From Antennarius striatus (Eukaryota; Chordata; Actinopteri; Lophiiformes; Antennariidae), in assembly GCF_040054535.1 (NCBI RefSeq), contig NC_090797.1, positions 11,172,501 through 11,236,500 of the forward strand: 64,000 bases of DNA, read 5' to 3'. The stretch's first letter is position 1; every line of letters begins with the position of its first letter. A program made the translations under genes and the position numbers. Of this stretch, positions 1-12,660 are shown piece by piece. The notes under the pieces are model-generated. The model saw nothing but the letters and a program-made list of their open reading frames with translations. It searched no databases and was not told the DNA's origin.

Positions 1-136
1 ATATATACATTAGACTAGTTGACCATTAACAATTAAATGCACAGAAACACAAAGATCAGTTTGTGCAACCTGCTGTATGATCACTCACTGCACTGATTTG
101 TACGAGGGTCCTTTACGGTCCCTCTCCCAGTCTCAC

Positions 137-3100
137 CTTGTGCCCTAGATTCTGCTGAGCCATTGGATTTTGTTGTAGATTCCTCTCGTGCTGAAATATT
201 CTGTAAAAAAAAGATTTGTTTGTTCTACAACTCCGATTCCCAAACATTAAAACACTACCAGCTGCAAACAAAAAAAATAAATCATTTGTAAATTGTTTAC
301 TAATGATGGTTTTTCTAGAGTATTGCCAGATGCTGGTCGAGTTTCTCCTTCATTCAATCACATGTTTCATTGTGAGTGTTTCATGGTTCAGTGGTGAGCC
401 TGGTCCCACTCTTGCTTGCTAACAATTGAGCCTCTGAAAGATGCTCCTTTCACACTAAAACATTTTGAATACGTGGAATGTTAACAAACAGGCATGTTTT
501 TATTTATGAATGTTGAAATTAGAAATTTGTATCTTAAGGACTACCTGTATCTCTATTATTACAAGGTTCTGCAAATTAAATATAATACTGCTCTTTGATG
601 GAAAATGAAAAGGTTGGTGTTCATGTTGACATTTCTTTACAAATTTGAAAAATAAAAAAAGGTCATTTCAGGACTTGGCACTATTTCAAGTCTAACTAAC
701 CTGAGCTGATGCTTTGGCTTCTGAATTTGTGTTTCCTTCAGGTTGAAGTTGGTGGGAGTGAACACCTGAGTATGGAAAAGTTAAGAGTTTAACTGTTGCG
801 TGATGGATACCTTTTTATGCTACAGCAAAATATAATAGAATATGTAATGACTCCTTACTAGTAGAGTTGTTGTCTGTTCCGTGCAGTCCATCTGGTCCAC
901 TCAGATGGACTGGTTTGGCTGCAGGATTGCTGGTAGCGGCTCTCCGAAGATACAACGGTTGGATCTGAAGGATGTAGCAGTCTGCTGCCGCCAGGGGGCG
1001 CCACGCCACATGGAGCATGCTGACTGTGGATTTGATGAGTAACACTCCCTCTGGGCATGCTGGGCGATCTGATGAGAATTGTGATGATGACAATTCATTC
1101 CGTTTTGCCTCTCTTGGAACCCCCTCCTCGTCAGCTCTCACCTGTCTCCAGGTACCAGAGATCCCTGCAGCAGACCTGGTAGTTCCAGCACTTCCGAAAT
1201 CCATCACGGCCACTCCAAATGTAAAGCCTGGACCCAACAACAGTGGCACAGTGGCCGGCCCTGGCTCTGGGCCAACAGGCATGTGGGTCATCAGTCTGTG
1301 GCCCCTCACTCTGAAGCTGGGACTCAATATCGTCACATTGCTCCGGCCCTAGGTTCTCCCAGCTCATGGTGTCTGTGACACAAAAACAGGACAGCGTGAG
1401 CATGCTGGCCTCTGAATGATGCAGAAAACCCAAGATCCTGTTGCATTAAGCCTTTAGAACTTGTCCTAAAGGAGTGCAGCTATCTTGACAGCATTAGTAA
1501 AGATCTCTGGAACTTCCCCCAGGGAGAAAAGTAATGACAGTTTAGAGAAATGTACTGACCCAAGTTTAGCACACTTAGGGAGTTTGTGCAGATCCATTCA
1601 GTTCCTAGGGTATTGTTCTTGTCTGACTCTGGAACAGGAATCCAACCACCAAAAACATACATCCTGCAGACAGAGTCACTCACTGCAGTTGTCAAAGGCC
1701 AGTCAGATCTAGTCAGGTGTTACATCAAAGCAAGATACTGACTGAAGTACGACAATGACTACGAGGGATGACTTACTTGTTTCCAATGATGCTGGCAGAA
1801 TGAAGGCTTCTAGGAAGTGGTACCGTACCCCTGGTTTGAGGTGTTGACCACACCATTGTGTCTGAAGTACAGAATCATGTATAATAGCCAATAACAATTT
1901 TGTATTTAGTTCAAAGCAATGCAACAACCAAATTGAAAAACTGGCCAAATTGTCTCATTGAATTTTGCAGAGCCACAATAGGATTAACTAAACTATCCCA
2001 CATTCTCAGAATCCACCTGATTAATAAAATGAATATATGAATTAAAAAAAAGACATACTACCTAGATCCAGCTGCCAGAGGTCATTTAAACGGTATCCCT
2101 GCATCCCTCCAAAGATGTAGAGTTTTGGGGAACCAGAGCCAGTATAAGCAATTGAGGAGTGGGACTCCCGTGCCGAAGGACCACCACCCTTTGTCTCTGG
2201 GATGCTCCAGCCTCTTGCGCCTGACACTGGCTGCAGCTCCAGTTCATAGAAGTCACCCATGTATCTGAGATCATAAAATATAAATTTAACTATGCAACAC
2301 CTATTCATCTAAACCTCTTGTCTCTGCTATGCAAACACTGAGGCTCAATGGATGGGAGCACAAAACAAACTCTAGTTGTCCCATGTGTCCTAACTCCATT
2401 TTTATCGACTCTCTCCATCTCCACCTCCAGGCCCTGTCATGGTTGATCCGGGGTCCCTGGGGTGCCAGAGATGACATAGTAACAGTCAAAGTATTTGCTT
2501 TAAATAACAGTGCTGTATTTGGATTTATGCATTTGTACCTCTCAACAAGCTACCCTAATCTTGAATATTTTTTTGTTCCCAGTTGACATTGGGCCTCATA
2601 AATCACTGGATGTTTTCTGACAGCCACTAGACTTCTTGTTCTTTAACCACCTTTCACACTGAACTTTCATTCTTTATTCATGGCAGAGCAGCATCTTCAT
2701 TGCATGTTTCCTATTCCATTCACCAACAAAAAATGATGTTTCAATGGTCACTGTTAAGGATATATCGTAAAGCTGGAAAAAAATAAAAGCTTAGACAAAC
2801 AAAAATAATTCACTGTGCCTAGATATAATTTCATACCCCTAATTCCTGAATGCATGTCCTTCCAGAAAATCAGTTCCAACTTTACATTTTAAATAATAAA
2901 AACCTTTGGGATATTATTGAATTATAAATGAATTGCATTGCAATGTTATATTAAACCAAATTACTGTATTTCAAGTAATTGATTAATATTTAAATCAAAA
3001 CATGCCAATAAGAACTGTCAATGGTAATAGCCCTACATCAAACACTAGAAGATTGCAGGTACTGTTAAATGATAAGTCAGTGTGAGGTAGAATGTAGAGA

Positions 3101-4512
3101 TAAGAGCACCAACTGTCCAAAACAAAATCAGGAAGACATCAGTAGAACCAGTCTGCCCTCAAAAGGCCAACATAAACGTCCATGTCTTTCTAAAGCACCT
3201 TGGTATGTTGCCATTCGGGTCTTCACTGTCATTTGCCAGTCCTCCAAACAGGAAACACTTGTTACCCACAAGCGTGAAGCTGTGAGCAATCCGAGGGCAG
3301 GGTGGTAAGCCATTCCTGGGCGCTCGGGGCTTTAACTTCTTCCACAGCCAGCGATTAGCCTTGACAAAATGGGTGAAAGTCAAGATTTACAATTCATCAC
3401 CACAGCAAAATGCTTATAAAAAAAAAAAGACTGCTGGAATATATCGGGATTACCTGAAGTTCATAGAGGTTGTTGCTGTATTTCCCAAACTCGACCATGC
3501 CCCCAAAGACTAGTATTCGTGTACCTTCACAGACAAAGCCATGAGCAGCACAGCCCGGTGGGATGTCACCCCTGACCGCAGGCAGAAACCACTGCTTTGA
3601 GACTGGAAGAAAACCCAGATGTCAGCCTTAGATTTGGGCTGAATATCTTTATGAATGATGCCCCAGTTAATAGTTAATTTACTCTACCGGAAGACAACTT
3701 AAGATATTTCCGTACCATGCCCCTACTTCCAGTCAAAAGTGAGCTCGACTGACTCTTGTTCTTCTCCAATCAATTTATTTTTTCTAACCTTTATTTAACA
3801 GGGAAAAAGTCCCATCACAGCATACAACTTTAATTTATTTAGTATGCTTTCTTGGTGACAAATCTAAATTGCACTCAGTGCCTAGCTAAGCATCATGTTG
3901 ATGCAAACACACCCGAAGTGAAACATCTCAAGCCCTGTCAACACTTCCTTTAAAAACACTGTAAATAGTGTATTTATAGCTACATTTAGCTAAGCTGGTT
4001 TTCCAAATTTCTACATCAATGTCTGAGGTAACCTTACATAAAAAGGGCAATGATGCTGCACAAATCTGAGTTTGCATTTTTCAGATACGTTTTATTATGG
4101 TCAAATCCATACTATAACTTCATAACACCAACAGCTAGTGAAGCTAGCTAGCAAACTACATTTACATATATAAACAGCTGAAGACTGGTCATAATAAAAC
4201 AAAACCCATAATACCACAACCAGAATTATATTAAAGTCACCTTGTTACTATAACTAGACAATACGTAGAGGCTAAACGTATAAGGCTTGTTCGCTAAAAA
4301 CATTAGCTGCTAACATGCTAGTTAGCTTAAGCTAACGTTAGCTTACCAGTGTTATAAACATGGAGAGATTCCGCTATTCCTTCATTTCCGCCACCGAACA
4401 CAATAATCAGTTCTCTTATTGCAGCTGCACGGTGTCCGTGTCTGGACCGCGGAATGACCCCGGTAACCGAACGGACTCTCCTCCACTGGGGTTCCTCCGT
4501 CCCTGCACTCAT
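137..4512 (-). CDS. hcfc2: Host cell factor 2 (Kelch-domain protein), 3' end outside window
   Basis: Chromatin-associated transcriptional co-regulator of the HCF family. Coding exons read on the minus strand: 4512-4347, 3602-3454, 3359-3199, 2264-2062, 1861-1777, 1663-1560, 1372-1142, 1059 (or 1050)-859, 765-701 and 200-137, about 476 residues with phase kept throughout. The N-terminus [13 protein letters not shown] leads into the Kelch beta-propeller, with blades marked by [72 protein letters not shown] and [20 protein letters not shown] Fn3-like start ([15 protein letters not shown]) follows, then a Ser/Gly-rich linker. I chose HCFC2 over HCFC1 because of [18 protein letters not shown] and NDLWQLDL, which resemble mammalian HCFC2. 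The C-terminal Fn3 region should lie left of base 1. The last two exons (765-701, 200-137) rest on splice sites and open frame only. The exon 1 donor sits beside nested palindromes. Confidence 0.93.
4321..4344. repeat. Overlapping perfect palindromes at the hcfc2 exon 1 donor
   Basis: GTTAGCTTAAGCTAAC (4321-4336) and AAGCTAACGTTAGCTT (4329-4344) are each perfect 16-bp palindromes. The second overlaps the exon 1 5' splice site (minus-strand gtaagc at 4346-4341). More GCTAAC/GCTAGC words lie at 4140-4320. Confidence 0.85.
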
Positions 4513-4904
4513 TTTCTCGTCAGGGAACCGAGTTTGGCGCTGCTGAGGATTCAAAGACGCAGCTGCGTGACACCGTGAACAGGAAGTCCAAACATAGAGT
4601 GAACAAAAGTATGACGTCTCACTCTGACTGTTCTTTAAAATACAAAAAAAGAACACTTTCATTAGAATCAAAATGCTAGTGAACCATTGTGTGTCTCACA
4701 CACACTGCTGTAATATTTCTTTATGTTGTGATCAGAATGTTTCATTGAACACTTGATTTTCACTCTCGTTTTAGTTTAGACATAAAGAGTTTTCAGGTAA
4801 AAAAAAAAAAAGTGGGTTATATTTATTTGTTGGTGTATGAGTGACCATCGTATGAACGATCAATGAAAGTGTCCCGGTAAAAGATTAACTATCTATCATT
4901 AAAG

Positions 4905-5044
<140 letters not shown>

Positions 5045-5128
5045 CCACTGTCTCTGTCTGTCTATTTATGCAGGAACAGGAACCTAACAGGAAGAAAGTG
5101 ACGTCATTCAGCTCTGATTGCAGCCGGA

Positions 5129-5130
<2 letters not shown>

Positions 5131-5180
<50 letters not shown>
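5131..5180. repeat. (TG)25 microsatellite
   Basis: Uninterrupted TG run followed by CGCGTGCGTG alternating purine-pyrimidine sequence, upstream of elk3 exon 1. Confidence 0.97.
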
Positions 5181-5184
<4 letters not shown>

Positions 5185-5277
5185 TGCGTGCGTGTGCGTG
5201 ACTGCGGCCCGTGTACGTGCGTATGAGTCTTTTAAAGGAGGGAGTGTGTTTATGGGAAATGGCGATTGTGCGCGCGT

Positions 5278-5446
<169 letters not shown>

Positions 5447-5499
5447 TGTAAACGTATATGCGTGTTTACACAGACGGGAATACTGCGCCTAAGGAAGTG

Positions 5500-5680
5500 C
5501 GCCGGTTCTCCGTCTGCGCGTCCTGACTTCCTGCTCTGAGGTAAGACAGAGAAAAGCAGCAGATCTGCCTTCAGACAGCAGCAGCAGCAGCAGCGGCATG
5601 GAGCCCAGACACAACACACACACATCGCTTTAATCCAAAAACACGCATCACGCAGGGCAGACGGACAGAAGAGCAGAAAG
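5500..5680 (+). other. elk3: Candidate non-coding first exon of elk3
   Basis: A strong donor AAAG/GTGAGT occurs at 5680/5681 at the end of a GC-rich CAG-containing stretch, with no in-frame ATG leading into elk3. The first coding exon at 8180 has a good acceptor (CTCCTCTGCAG) and 29 nt of 5' UTR before its ATG, so an upstream non-coding exon is required. The 5' limit is a guess. Confidence 0.6.
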
Positions 5681-8179
5681 GTGAGTGCAACTTTACGTGT
5701 CCTTCTTGTGAGTCTCTAGAAGCGTTCCTGCACAACAGACATAAAGAGGTGGACTTTTATCAAGTGATGTTGTATTTTCTAAAAACTGATCATGTTCAAA
5801 TTCTCAATATCACACTAAAAGCCACGTTGAAGCCGCACTGAAGTGTTAAACCTGTGCGTAAAGCGCGTCATAGCTTCGCGTAAGGGACATTAAAGCTGTT
5901 CTTGTTTTCTGTTTTGGCGCAGACACATGCTATAAATTGGCGATTTCCATTTGAAAATAGAATAGACAAAAGAAGAATGATTGTCAACCAGCTATTGAGA
6001 AAACTTTTTTGCCATGTCTCCTTCAAAAATATAGCAGAAGACTTTCTGGTTTGTCTGGACCAGCAGAGTAATTGCCAAGAGCTTCCGGATTGATGTTGGC
6101 AGCGGACAGCATCTTAAAAATGAGTCACTGGTGCAAAACAAAGAACCATTTGAGTTCCGGCTGACCCCCTCCCTCCCCCCCTCCATATCCATGCACACAT
6201 AGGCACAATTATTGTTCCACAAATAACATACTACTCTAACTAAAGGGATGTTCAATCATATTCAGTGCTTTAATTCTTGTTATTACAATTATATTGAAGA
6301 TGTTCAGTGTCTGAAGTAAACTCTAGTCTGTATTTTGCATTTTTTAAACATTAGATTCAGATTAGAGGAAATCTTAATATTTATGTGTGGATAATTCACA
6401 AACATACAATGTCTTTGATCCCATTCCAAGAGACAGGTTTGTTTAAAACCACGGGATAACAAATTCTCCTCACTCATCCTCTCCCCTGGAGTTCCAGAGT
6501 GGAGACTGACTAACCAATACACAATATCTTGGAGGTTTCTTTTAACACCTGGAGGTGTGTGATGTCCTAACAATGAGTTTTATAACTATCGACTTAAGGT
6601 ATTAAATGTGTTGCCCCTACAGTGACCATAGATCAGAGTCTGACAGCAGAACATAGATGCATTCTCCATATGTTGCTGTGGATGGGTGAATGTATTCAGG
6701 TCTCTATTGGTTCCCAGTAACAGGACATCCGCCCCCCCCGCCCCCCCCTTGAGAGGGGACTCCTTTCTCCAGGAAGACGTGCCTGAAACTGAATTACAGG
6801 AAGTCCTCATTTAGATGGGAAGACAGCACTGCAGTTCTTCCATCATTTTACACACACCCATGCAGGAAAACGGAAGCAAGGATATGTGTTTCTGTGTGTG
6901 TGTGTGTGCGTGTGTGTGTATGTGTGTGTGTGTGTGTGTGTGTTCATGGTGGCGGGTTATTGTTTGCACCGCATAAATCTTCCCTTCTCTGATGGATGTA
7001 GATGTTTTTGGAAAGAGAGAGAAAACGGAGAGATGTGCATCGTGTTCAGTTTAATTATTCTGAAATTAATGGACTGCACCTTGTCATTGTGAAACTGGTT
7101 GGAGTAACGATGGGGGGGGGGGTGAGAGAGGACAAACAAAGGCGACAGAGAAGCAGACAGGTGTGTGGTCAGAGGCTGTCAGTAGTTTCCAGGTCAGACC
7201 CTTGTTTGTTTTGGCAGAAGGTCACTGACCACATCCTGCTTTATCACCATGGAAACAGAAACATTCAAAAGCCAAGCAACATCCGGCCCTCTTCCTCATT
7301 TTATATCTGTCACACACAAGCACACGCGAAACAGTTAAGATAAAGGTATACAGCAAATAGAGCAGAATGAATCACATGCTTTAAAAAGTGTCTCAGACAC
7401 AATTAGTCCACAATGATTATCATTGACTTCACTGCCCACATATTTCTCTTACTAGGTATATATCAGTGACAAGTCCAGGTTGTACCTCAGGCCCATGCAA
7501 GTTATGACTAGTTAATGTAAGAACCAAGCAGCATTCAGACATTTAGTAGTTAAAAAGCAGAAACTTCCCCCATATTTTGAATTTGGATTAAGATATATTG
7601 TAACAGGTTTGATCTCCACCAAGGAGGTGATTTTTCTACCCACTGGTTTGTTAATTTCACAGCAGGATTATGAAAATACTACCTTATGTATTTACAGTAT
7701 TTTCCACACTATAAGGCGCACCTAAAAGCCTTTAATTTTCTTAAAAACTGACAGTGTGCCTTATATGTGAACATTTTTTTTAAAATAGGCCATTCATTAA
7801 AGGTGTTACTTATATAATTAAATAAAAGCAGTGCACCTTATAGTGCAGAAAATACTGTACATAAAATTTGGTCAGAGGATGGATCTTGCACCAGAACATA
7901 CCCCAATCCTTTAAAAAAAAATTATTTATGTAGTTGCATGATAGGGAATTATTTTCAGTTTAAAATTTCCAGGGAATAATTTAGTGGATCCACAAGCTTT
8001 ACATTGAATTTTGTTGGGGGTTTGATTTTTTTTTTTTATGAGGCTTGATTGAATTAAAGGTAACAGTTGGGCCTTGTTGGAGATATGAAGTCTTCTGTGT
8101 TTCTTTCCTCATCCACTCTCCTGATTCGTGCTGTTGATAATATCGCTGAACTGACTTGAGTCTCCATTCTCCTCTGCAG
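5681..8179 (+). other. elk3 intron 1
   Basis: No exon recognised. It contains an interrupted (TG)n tract at about 6894-6942, a G-run near 7110, and a complete MITE-like element at 7693-7859. Confidence 0.6.
7693..7859. mobile_element. MITE-like element, copy 1
   Basis: Starts TACAGTATTTTCC.CACTATAAGGCGCACC and ends with the inverted counterpart GTGCACCTTATAGTGCAGAAAATACTGTA, so it has about 28-bp terminal inverted repeats bounded by TA. No coding capacity. Related copies lie at 11684-11811 and 37903-38197. TA flanks would fit a Tc1/mariner-type origin, but I cannot name the family. Confidence 0.8.
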
Positions 8180-8208
8180 ATTGCCTGTGTCTCCGGTGTC
8201 GTCCTGTC

Positions 8209-10600
8209 ATGGAGAGTTCCATCACGCTCTGGCAGTTTCTCCTGCAGCTGCTGCTCGACCAAAGCCACAAACATCTCATCTGCTGGACCTCAAATGACGG
8301 CGAGTTCAAGCTGCTCAAGTCAGAGGAAGTGGCCAAGCTCTGGGGGCTGCGCAAGAACAAGACCAACATGAATTATGACAAGCTGAGCAGAGCCCTGCGC
8401 TACTACTATGACAAAGTACGCAACCTTCACATGGAAATGTCCTGTTGTTCTAATGATGGGTGGTTTGATGTTTCATGAAACTCACTTGAAATCAAAAGAT
8501 TTAACCTGCAAAGTTTGTTTCCTTTACAGAATATAATCAAGAAAGTGATTGGCCAGAAGTTTGTCTACAAGTTTGTGTCATTCCCTGAAATTCTGAAGAT
8601 GGACCCTGCAGTGGTGGAATTGGGCTGCAGCATTGAGGAAAATGGGGGGGTGATGTCAGAGCCTGAAGCTGAAGATGAGGATGGAGGTGGGAGAAACCAA
8701 TATCTCCAGTCTAGCTTGTACTCCTCCTTCACAGTCAACTCCCTGAAACAACCTTTAGAACCGCACCAACCAGTCAAGACGGAGCCCAGACCAGATCGCC
8801 ATGACGACAGCTCATCTGTCATCAGATTCATAACCAACCGTGGCCGTTGTTCCCTACCATCCACCCCACCTCCAGCCCCGACTGAGACCTCCCATTCCTC
8901 CAGACCGTCTCCTCAACAAGCCCAGTCTTCCTCCTGCTCCTCTTCGCCGCCACAAAGCCCCACCCACACAGTGTGGAGAGGGCGGGGCCACAGCACAGAG
9001 ACTGGTGAGTTAGAGCAGAGCACTCAACCTCTAAACCTGTCATCTGGTCAGAGGGAGAGAGTGAGATCACAGAGCACCATCATGCCAGAGAGGAGGGGAC
9101 TGGCCAATAGCATACCTCTTAAAAGCAGAAAGCCCAAAGGTTTGGAAATCTCCGCCTCCTCCCTCCTCCTAACAGGAAGTGACCTCGTCTCCATTGCTCT
9201 CAACAGCCCGGCGCTACCTTCAGGGTCCCTGACCCCTACCTTCTTCACTGCCCAGGTACAACACGACATGCAAGCGTGTGTGCTGACACTACTTTAGTCA
9301 CCGATTGTTCTGTAAATACAGTCACGGAAAAACACAACGGACAACACACACACAGATTCTGGGGGGATGGAGGAAGTTAAACTTGTAGGCAGAGAGGAGA
9401 TGGAAAGAGGTGAGTGGAAAGATTCGAGGAGGCGAGGGAGGGAGGAGGTTCAGTAAGTGAAGCCATATGTTCCTGAAGCTCTTGCTTCACTGGAAAGAAC
9501 ACATTGACCAAACTAGGACGGCATGACAGGGCTCAGGCATTCAAATGATGCTTTCAGCCAGCCTGAGCAATGAGAGGCTGCTGAGTTTACAGGACAGAAC
9601 CGACGCAAAATAAAAACACATGCTAAACCTTACGTCTTGCATGAGAAATTGTTAGGAAGGAACACCTTTTGGTTAAGTATCTACGGGGCTTAAAACGCAC
9701 TTCCAGAATTCAAAATGTGTCGTTCCAACAGCCCCTGTTGGGGCTGTAGGTAAACCTATTTCTAACTTTTTGGTTTGTGACTGAAACGGGGGAAAATAGA
9801 GCTCATGAATGTTGTATAAGGTGGGCTTCCTGACCTGCCTGGAGTCAGTCTGCTAAGTCCGTCTGTCTGTGAAGACTAGAGTTCACTAGAGGGCAGACTT
9901 GACTGAGCACTGAAACATACGACAGCTTCACCGCCGACTTTGTGCTGCGCCGTGGACGTATTGCCAGAATAAACACCATCATTTCCATCTTCGTGTATTT
10001 TTTTTTTTTTTTCTTCTCTGACCTTTTTTTTTAAAACGTAGACTCCGTCTGGTCTGCTGCTCACCCCCAGTCCTCTTCTTTCCAATATCCATTTCTGGTC
10101 CAGCCTCAGTCCTGTGGGACCCCTCAGCCCAGCCCAACTGCAGAACCATTCCCCCCTGTTTCAGGTAATGCTTGGGTTGTTGTCGTTGATGCCTGTTTTT
10201 CTAATGTCCAAATGAATGTGACTCTGCTAAGTGTGCAAGAAAACACATGCGGTAGTTTCACACACATGAATAATAATTTGAGACAAATGCCAAATTTTTC
10301 AGTTCTATACTGTGCTCTCAGGGAAAACACACTCATTCAAGGTCTCTGACTGCCTTCAAATATTTACACATTGCAAACCCCTATTCCAGTTCACAACACA
10401 AATTTACCCCACTAGTTGTTTTGTGTGTCGGCATGTGTGTCAGCTCAGTGTTCAGTGTGCCGGGGGTTTCAAAATAAGCTACAGATGTTTCCGTTCTGGT
10501 GTGGACAAGAAGAGGGGGCAACTTCCTATTTGCTCGGGGGGGAAAAGGGAGAGGGCTGGTTGGTCAGGAACACCTCCCGCTGATGTTAATCCTGGCGCGT

Positions 10601-10639
<39 letters not shown>

Positions 10640-11275
10640 GAACATAAATGTAAGTATCCGATTACAAGCATTTAGTCTCCACAACGCTGTTTGGTCCCCA
10701 GAGTAATAATATTAGTAAAATAACACAAGTTCAGACTAGTGAGATGAACATACATGTAAAACAACATTCATTCATCACTTTTATCAAGAAATTTTTGTGA
10801 AAGCACCATCTAGCCTCGGCTTCAGTGTTAGCATGTCTTATGTGACATCGTTAGTATCATAGGGATAAACCGAATCAATGCACTCTCCCACATAACAAAT
10901 ATAAAAGAAATTCGAGCATTTAGTATCCACGATGTATGATTCAAAATGACTGCATTAAGATTTGAACATTTACCCTTAATTTGTTGGCATAGTATCAAAA
11001 TGAATGTCAAAATTCTTTTTGTCACTTTTTTCTGAAATTCTATGAATTTTCATTATTAATTCCATTTAATTAGCTGCATTGCTTCTTCAGTTTTAGTCGT
11101 GGGTGCAAAAAAATGTTCTTTTCTTTCCTCTTATAGCGTGAGGGGTCAAATTGTCGCTGTGTTCTCTAATTCTACTGTTTTATTACAGTTCCCCACACTG
11201 TTGAATGGACCTATCCCGGTGCCCTTATCCAGTGTGGACAGTCCTCTGCTGATCTCCAGCTCCCACAGGTCCTGA
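8209..11275 (+). CDS. elk3: ETS-domain protein Elk-3 (Net, ternary complex factor)
   Basis: SRF-partner transcription factor that binds GGAA sites; Net-type repressor converted to activator by MAPK phosphorylation. Coding exons 8209-8415, 8530-9255, 10042-10164 and 11189-11275 (TGA) encode 380 residues, close to mammalian ELK3. The ETS domain spans about 1-86 ([49 protein letters not shown]). The SRF-binding B-box is about 125-141 ([17 protein letters not shown]). PLNLSS at 236-241 matches the CtBP-binding motif typical of Net. A basic MAPK docking stretch ([10 protein letters not shown]) is at 267-276. The C-terminal activation box is rich in S/T-P ([34 protein letters not shown]) and is followed by an FQFP ERK-docking motif at 351-354. 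Paralogues ELK1 and ELK4 fit less well in the KPKGLEIS-to-FFTAQ region and lack the same CtBP context. Convergent with cdk17, as in human. Confidence 0.96.
9256..10041 (+). other. elk3 intron between coding exons 2 and 3
   Basis: Donor CAG/GTACAA and acceptor AACGTAG. An extended frame runs 14 codons past the donor to a stop near 9297, so an alternative short isoform is possible but unsupported. No other structure beyond poly-T runs near 10000. Confidence 0.6.
10165..11188 (+). other. elk3 last intron with (CA)n
   Basis: Donor CAG/GTAATG and acceptor TATTACAG. Contains a perfect (AC) run at 10602-10636. No exon seen. Confidence 0.6.
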
Positions 11276-12660
11276 TATCATCAAACCGGCGCATCAGCCT
11301 TCGACCCTGATGATGAAGAACCACACAGGAGTGAATTCCCTCTGGGTCTGATCCGAAACCTGTTCTTTGAATTCATGACATGAAGAAACAGGAGCTTCAG
11401 TTTGAAGCGTTGCTCTCTAAGAAGAGTAGCCTTTCTATATTTCATTGTTTACTACAGGTCACTGCTTTTGTGTTTCTTTTGGTGTTTTTCTTTATTCAGG
11501 ATGTAAAGCCTTTCTTGTGCAAAGGAACTGATTTTTTCATCTCATTATAAATGTCATCTCACTTTGTTTAAACTTTAATGATACTGACGGCAAATTCAGG
11601 AAAGTTATTCCCCTTTCTGCCTTGCTTTTCTGAAAGATGACAAATGGCTATTCAAACCCATTATCTGTATGAAATCCAAAGAACAGTATTTTTCGCACTA
11701 TAAATTATTTATTCCCAAAAAAAGCCTTATAATCCAGTGCTCCTTATATATGAAAATAGATTTGAAATAGGCCATTCATTTAAGGTGCACCTTATATTGC
11801 GGAAAATACTGTTTATCAGCTCAATGTTTAGTTTTATGGTTGAAATGTGAGTTTAAGATAGTTTAGGAACTTACTGCTGTCAATACCAGGCAAAGCAGTT
11901 TTATAACATAACCTGAGTTAAACAAGTGTTCCTTTGACAGACACTTTTGATTGAAGGATTAATACTGAGCTATTGGTGACTGGCAGGCTGGACCCAGTCT
12001 TAAACCCAAACTAGCGTGCCATTGGATGGAGCTACCTATCTGATCAAATTTGAAATATCCTGAATGTAAAATGTATTCCTCAAAATGAAGCCTTAATTTT
12101 CATGGGTCTGAGATCTACACTAACTTATCAAGACAACTAACCAGTAGTGGGTGCTAAATCTTCTTAGAAACAGTCTGTATCTGGGTGATTCTGTGTTCTT
12201 TAATAACCTCTGAAAAAATCTGAGTCAGTTATGGAATTATTTTTAGATATTTCTCTTTTTACTTTTATTAGTTGTTCAGATCTACAATGTTTGAAAGAGT
12301 ATGAATCCCTGACATAGGAGCCAAAGACGCCATGATGCGGTCCTAATTTTGTTTTACATTGAAATTTTTTAGAATTTTAGGATTTTACAAAAATGCACTA
12401 CACATTCAGCCTTGAACCAATGTGCCTTCATTATAATAAGACTTGTAAGCTTTAAACCAGGATTCAACAGACATTCCAGGTCAAAATTGCACAAAAGCTT
12501 CTTTTGTTGTTGTTGGAACCTGCCTTCGGTTGTTTTTATAAAGTAATTAATGGAAAGGTATTCTCAGTGATTTGCTTATATTTTGCTGTTGTTGTTTTTT
12601 TTGTGTTTTTTTTTTGAGGAAATTGTTAGTTTTTGGAATAAAGTGAATTACTTTTCAGAA
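11276..12660 (+). other. elk3: Probable elk3 3' UTR
   Basis: AT-rich sequence without coding signal between the elk3 stop and AATAAA at 12637-12642, followed by T-rich sequence; a second AATAAA lies near 12772. A MITE-like copy (11684-11811) is embedded in it. The transcript end is inferred from the hexamers only. Confidence 0.5.
11684..11811. mobile_element. MITE-like element, copy 2 (shorter)
   Basis: CAGTATTTTTCGCACTATAA at the left and TTATATTGCGGAAAATACTG at the right. It shares the inner GGCCATTCATT...AAGGTGCACC with copy 1. Lies in the elk3 3' UTR, so it may be transcribed as a foldback. Confidence 0.75.

Noticed and set aside
815-1336. 173-codon minus-strand frame treated as a single gene
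   Set aside because: It merges a true hcfc2 exon (859-1059) with intron and an out-of-frame reading of the neighbouring exon; splice sites resolve it.
137-4512. Assignment to HCFC1
   Set aside because: Kelch blade details ([26 protein letters not shown]) fit HCFC2 better, although a duplicate HCFC1 cannot be fully excluded without the C-terminal half.
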